Positions 57,232 to 64,000 of a stretch of DNA of 64,000 bases are shown piece by piece. The translations under genes and the position numbers were made by a program. The first letter of the stretch is position 1; every line of letters starts with the position of its first letter. Under the pieces are notes generated by a model. It saw nothing but the letters and a program-made list of their open reading frames with translations. It was not told where the DNA came from and did no database searches. Source of the stretch: Pseudorhodoferax sp. Leaf267 (GTDB taxonomy: Bacteria > Pseudomonadota > Gammaproteobacteria > Burkholderiales > Burkholderiaceae_C); NCBI RefSeq assembly GCF_001422405.1, contig NZ_LMMV01000012.1, forward strand, positions 288,830 to 352,829, read 5' to 3'.

Positions 57232-58541
57232 CAGCGTGCCACGCCCATCACCAGATCCGGCAGGCCGGTCACGATCTGCGGGAACACCGTGATCAGCACG
57301 ATGCACACGATCATGCACAGGAAGAAAGGCACGGCGGCCAGCGCGATGGTGTTGCTGTCCTTGCCCGTCATGTTCTGCAGCACGAAGAGGTTGAAGCCCA
57401 CCGGCGGCGTCACCTCCGCGATCTCGACCAGCAGCACCACGAAGATGCCGAACCAGACCAGGTCGAAGCCGGCCTTCTGGATCATGGGCAGCACCACGGC
57501 GCTGGTGAGCACGATCATGGAGATGCCGTCCAGCGCGGTGCCCAGGATCAGGTAGACGAAGGTCAGCACGAAGATCAGCGTGTAGGGCGACAGGTCCATG
57601 CTGTCCACCCACTCGGCCAGCTCGCGGGGTATGCCCGTGAAGGCCATGGTCTTGGTCAGGAACGCCGCGCCGGCCAGGATGAACATGATCATGCAACTGG
57701 TGCGGGTCGTGCCCATCAGGCCTTCCCAGAAGTTGGTCCAGGTCAGCGAGCGGCTGGCCGCCGCGATCACCAGCGCGCCCAGCACGCCCCAGGCCGCGCA
57801 CTCGGTGGCCGTGGCCCAGCCGGCCACCAGCACCCAGACGATCAGCACGATCAGCAGGCCGCAGGGGATCAGGCTGCCGGATCGGCGCAGCTTCTCGCCG
57901 AACGACAGGTCGGCCTCGGCTGCCGGCACCTTGTTGGGGTTGCGGATGCTCCACCAGCCGATGTAGAGGGAGAACAGCGCCATCAGCAGAAAGCCCGGCA
58001 GGAAGCCCGCCAGGAAGATGCGGATGATGGACGCGTCTGCCGCCACGGCATAGACCACCATGGTGATGGACGGCGGGATCAGGATGCCCAGCGTGCCGCC
58101 GCAGGCCAGCGCGCCCAGCGTCAGCTTCTCGTCATAGCCGCGGCGCTGCAGTTCGGGCAGGGCCACCTTGCTGATGGTGGCGCAGGTCGCGGCGGAGGAG
58201 CCCGACACCGAGCCGAAGATGCCGCAGCCCAGGATAGTGGTGTGCATGAGCCGGCCCGGGATGCGGTTGAGCCAGGGCGCCAGGCCCTCGAACATCTGCT
58301 CCGAGAGCCGCGTGCGGAACAGGATCTCACCCATCCAGATGAATAGCGGCAGCGCCGCCAGCTCCCACGAGACGTTGGACTCCCAGAACGCCGAGAACAG
58401 ATTCTTGCCCGGCAGCGTGCTTGTGAAGAAGGCCTGGCCGACCCAGCCCGCGATCGCCAGCGACATGGCGATCCACACGCCGCCCGAGAGCAGCAGCAAC
58501 ATAACGAGGAGGAGCAGGCCTCCGACAGCGATCAGGCTCAT
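57231..58541 (-). CDS. dctM: TRAP transporter large permease (DctM)
   Basis: 436 residues with about 12 helices, the DctM signature GSVSGSSAATCATISKVALPELQRRGYDEKLTLGALACGGTLGILIPPSITMVVYAV. It is the sodium-coupled translocator of a tripartite ATP-independent transporter. It sits 3 nt after dctQ and is followed by crcB. Substrate is unknown, although the divergent oxoprolinase gene suggests an amide or carboxylate. Confidence 0.94.
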   Translation of the reverse strand: MSLIAVGGLLLLVMLLLLSGGVWIAMSLAIAGWVGQAFFTSTLPGKNLFSAFWESNVSWELAALPLFIWMGEILFRTRLSEQMFEGLAPWLNRIPGRLMHTTILGCGIFGSVSGSSAATCATISKVALPELQRRGYDEKLTLGALACGGTLGILIPPSITMVVYAVAADASIIRIFLAGFLPGFLLMALFSLYIGWWSIRNPNKVPAAEADLSFGEKLRRSGSLIPCGLLIVLIVWVLVAGWATATECAAWGVLGALVIAAASRSLTWTNFWEGLMGTTRTSCMIMFILAGAAFLTKTMAFTGIPRELAEWVDSMDLSPYTLIFVLTFVYLILGTALDGISMIVLTSAVVLPMIQKAGFDLVWFGIFVVLLVEIAEVTPPVGFNLFVLQNMTGKDSNTIALAAVPFFLCMIVCIVLITVFPQIVTGLPDLVMGVAR

Positions 58542-58544
58542 GGG

Positions 58545-59078
58545 TCAGATGTCTTCCGAGTAGTCGCCGCGCGCATGGCGCTCTTCGACCAGGCGCACAT
58601 AGGTGGGCTTCTCGCCGCGCAGCACGATCACGAGCTCGTCGAGCACGGCCAGCAGCAGCACGATGGCGCCGACGACGAAGGTCATCTGCGGCACCCAGAT
58701 CGGGATCACGACCATGCCGCCGGCCATGTCGTTGAACGTGAAGCTCTCATAGGTGAAGCGCGCGGCCCACCAGGCCAGATAGCCCACGGCCACGGTCGCG
58801 ATCAACAGCGAGACCACTTCCAGCGCACGCCGCACGCCGGCATCCACGTGGTCCAGCAGCAGCGTCACGCGCACGAAGTCGCCATGCTTGAACGCGTGGC
58901 CCATGGCCAGGAAGGCCGCGGCCGCGCAGGACCAGGCCACCACGTCGTTGACCCAGCCCACGCGCCAGCCGGCCATGCGGCCTACCGACGCGAAGATCAT
59001 GAGCACGAAGATGGCCAGCACGCACAGAGCGGCAAGCCGCCCCGTCCATTCGAACAGGCCGTCGAGCAGGCGGCGCAC
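58545..59078 (-). CDS. dctQ: TRAP transporter small permease (DctQ)
   Basis: 177 residues with four helices (ALCVLAIFVLMIFASV, WSCAAAAFLAMGHAFKHGDFVRVTLLLDHV, SLLIATVAVGYLAWWA, FVVGAIVLLLAVLDEL), the GHAxKxGDxVRVxLL motif of DctQ. A GTG start directly follows the dctP stop without a gap. Confidence 0.9.
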   Translation of the reverse strand: MRRLLDGLFEWTGRLAALCVLAIFVLMIFASVGRMAGWRVGWVNDVVAWSCAAAAFLAMGHAFKHGDFVRVTLLLDHVDAGVRRALEVVSLLIATVAVGYLAWWAARFTYESFTFNDMAGGMVVIPIWVPQMTFVVGAIVLLLAVLDELVIVLRGEKPTYVRLVEERHARGDYSEDI

Positions 59079-60056
59079 TTACTTCCTGTACGCGTCGACG
59101 ACCGCTTGCCCGTCAGGCCCGGCCTTCTTCAGCCAGTCGGCCAGCATCACGTCGCCGACCTTCTTCATGTCGGTCATGAGCTGCGGTGCGGGCTTGACGA
59201 TGTTCATGCCCTTGCCGGCCAGCTGCTGCAGGTACCAGGCGGTCTTCTCTTCGCTGCTCTTCCAGCCGCGGGTCTCGGCGTCGGCTGCGGCCTTTATGAG
59301 CGCGTCCTGCGTGGGCTTGTCCAGCGCGTTGAACGCGGCAGCGTTCACGATCACCGCGTTCTTGGGCAGCCAGGCCTGGGTGTCGTAGAAGTTCTTGATG
59401 TGCTCGTAGGTCTTGGAGTCGTAGCCCGTGGAGCCCGAGGACATGTAGGAGTCGATCACGCCCGTGGCCATGGCCTGGGCCAGCTCGGCCTGCTGCACGG
59501 TGACGGGCTGGGCACCGACCAGCTCGGCGATCTTGGCCGTGGCCGGGCTGTAGGCGCGCCACTTCAGGCCCTTCATGTCGGCGCCTGAATTGATCTGCTT
59601 GTTGGCGAAGATGCCCTGCGGCGGCCAGGCCACGGCGTAGAGCAGCTTGAGGTTCTGCGTGGCCAGCAGCTTGTCGAGCGCGGGCTTTTGCGCCTTGTAG
59701 AGCTTCATCGCATCGGCGTAGCCCGTGGCCAGGAAGGGCACGCCGTCCAGGCCGAACAGCGGGTTGTCGTTCTCGAAGTTGACCATCAGGATCTCGCCGG
59801 CCTGGGCCTGGCCGCCCTGCACGGCGCGCTTGATCTCGGGTGCCTTGAACAGCGAGGCATTCGCGTGCACGGTGATCTTGAGCTTGCCGGCCGTGGCCTT
59901 GTCCACGTCGGCGGCGAACTGCGTGAGGTTCTCGGTGTGCAGGTTGGTGGTCGGGTAGGCGCTCGGCAGGTCCCACTTGGTCTGGGCGAAGGTGGGGGCG
60001 CTGAAGGCCAGGGCGGCCACGGCGCAAGTCGCGAGCAATCCGAAACGGTGAAGCAT
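59079..60056 (-). CDS. dctP: TRAP transporter solute-binding protein (DctP)
   Basis: 325 residues. Signal peptide ending PTFAQ; the mature DctP fold has [64 protein letters not shown] and a conserved Arg in that segment that usually binds the ligand carboxylate. GGAGAG supports the start. First gene of the dctP-dctQ-dctM-crcB operon, divergent from the oxoprolinase across 124 bp. Confidence 0.94.
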   Translation of the reverse strand: MLHRFGLLATCAVAALAFSAPTFAQTKWDLPSAYPTTNLHTENLTQFAADVDKATAGKLKITVHANASLFKAPEIKRAVQGGQAQAGEILMVNFENDNPLFGLDGVPFLATGYADAMKLYKAQKPALDKLLATQNLKLLYAVAWPPQGIFANKQINSGADMKGLKWRAYSPATAKIAELVGAQPVTVQQAELAQAMATGVIDSYMSSGSTGYDSKTYEHIKNFYDTQAWLPKNAVIVNAAAFNALDKPTQDALIKAAADAETRGWKSSEEKTAWYLQQLAGKGMNIVKPAPQLMTDMKKVGDVMLADWLKKAGPDGQAVVDAYRK

Positions 60057-60180
60057 GGTCTCTCCGAACAAGGGTAGGAACGAGGGCTGGAGCTTAAATG
60101 CAAGGACCGGGCCACCCGCACCCGTGTTTGCCCCCGGGGCCGGCCCACTACCATGGCGCGGATCTCGCTCCACACGACCC

Positions 60181-63787
<3,607 letters not shown>

Positions 63788-63795
<8 letters not shown>

Positions 63796-64000
63796 AGGGC
63801 CCGACGCCAGCGCCTACGGGCGCTGCCAGGCTGCGCTTCATGAGCCAGGGCACGCCAGGCATGCGCTGGCCCAGTGCAAAGGCCAGGTCTCGCCACAGGC
63901 CGCCGCCGCGGGCCTGGAAGCATGGCGTCAGCGCGCGGCTGAGGGTCTGGTAGGCCTGCGAGGGGCGCAGGCGCCGGGCTGCGTAGGCAGCCACGGCGCC
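63788..64000 (-). CDS. 3' end of a probable FAD-dependent monooxygenase (partial)
   Basis: The last 70 or so codons of a gene running out of the right edge; it overlaps the oxoprolinase end by 8 bp. The tail [27 protein letters not shown] plus [14 protein letters not shown] resembles the helical C-terminus of FAD-dependent aromatic hydroxylases (YERxRRPHVxxYQxxSRxLTPFFQS...). The N-terminal FAD motifs are beyond the window, so identity is tentative. Confidence 0.5.

Noticed and set aside
56851-57300. Fluoride riboswitch ahead of crcB
   Set aside because: I looked for one but the upstream sequence is the coding end of dctM; crcB starts by overlap and no separate leader exists.

Overview
The window is high-GC DNA with dense, mostly single-copy housekeeping genes, short gaps and strong G/C bias at third codon positions. 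Gene content and protein style point to a betaproteobacterium of the order Burkholderiales, most likely family Comamonadaceae. Supporting markers are monomeric isocitrate dehydrogenase, the ispB / tRNA-Pro / rplU-rpmA-obgE-proB block, hemA-prfA-prmC-grxD, Bug-type solute receptors and PhoX lipoproteins. The genus cannot be fixed from sequence reading alone. I see no CRISPR array, insertion sequence, prophage or rRNA; this is ordinary chromosome with several accessory catabolic and sensory modules.

Layout. 0.1-3.8 kb: icd, an EamA exporter and a DUF2784 membrane protein. 4-9.1 kb: a hybrid PAS/GAF histidine kinase and membrane PQQ glucose dehydrogenase. 9.1-11.1 kb: a MocR-type regulator divergent from a PaiB-like protein. 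11.1-14.9 kb: a small repeat-containing secreted protein, an unknown membrane-anchored protein, a CorA-like protein with a GMN motif and a GAF protein. 14.9-19.2 kb: two divergent PhoX phosphatases with a candidate Pho box facing each. 19.3-27.1 kb: tRNA-Pro(CGG), ispB, rplU, rpmA, obgE, proB, a CNP1-like protein, rppH, proS and a lytic transglycosylase. 27.1-33.2 kb (minus): hemA-prfA-prmC-grxD, an AAA ATPase and a CNNM/CBS protein, with a perfect FNR/ANR-type box ahead of hemA. 33.2-40.6 kb: a FeeM-like acyltransferase fused to PilZ, nudC, an exported intradiol dioxygenase, a NUDT19-like hydrolase, an SDR, gshA and an HPF-like factor. 40.7-43.6 kb: a Bug receptor and a tannase-family lipoprotein. 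43.7-52.7 kb: a catabolic island of BKACE enzyme, LivFGMHK importer and SDR, divergent from a GAF/PucR-type regulator. 52.8-56.8 kb: a BdlA-like chemoreceptor, a frameshifted gene remnant, glnS and a Pro/Tyr-rich exported protein. 56.9-64 kb: a dctPQM TRAP transporter with crcB appended, divergent from a fused HyuA-HyuB/5-oxoprolinase, and the 3' end of a probable FAD monooxygenase.

How the parts work together. The clearest functional units are: (i) the probable Pho-regulated PhoX pair; (ii) the heme/translation-termination operon with an oxygen-responsive type promoter; (iii) the BKACE-Liv-SDR cluster, which reads as import of an organic acid, oxidation of a beta-hydroxy to a beta-keto acid, and acetyl-CoA-dependent cleavage, under its own divergent regulator; (iv) the TRAP-oxoprolinase pair, which reads as uptake and ATP-dependent opening of a cyclic amide or related acid. 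The most unusual single proteins are the FeeM-PilZ fusion, which suggests cyclic-di-GMP control of N-acyl amino acid synthesis, and a LivF ATPase whose Walker A lysine is arginine.
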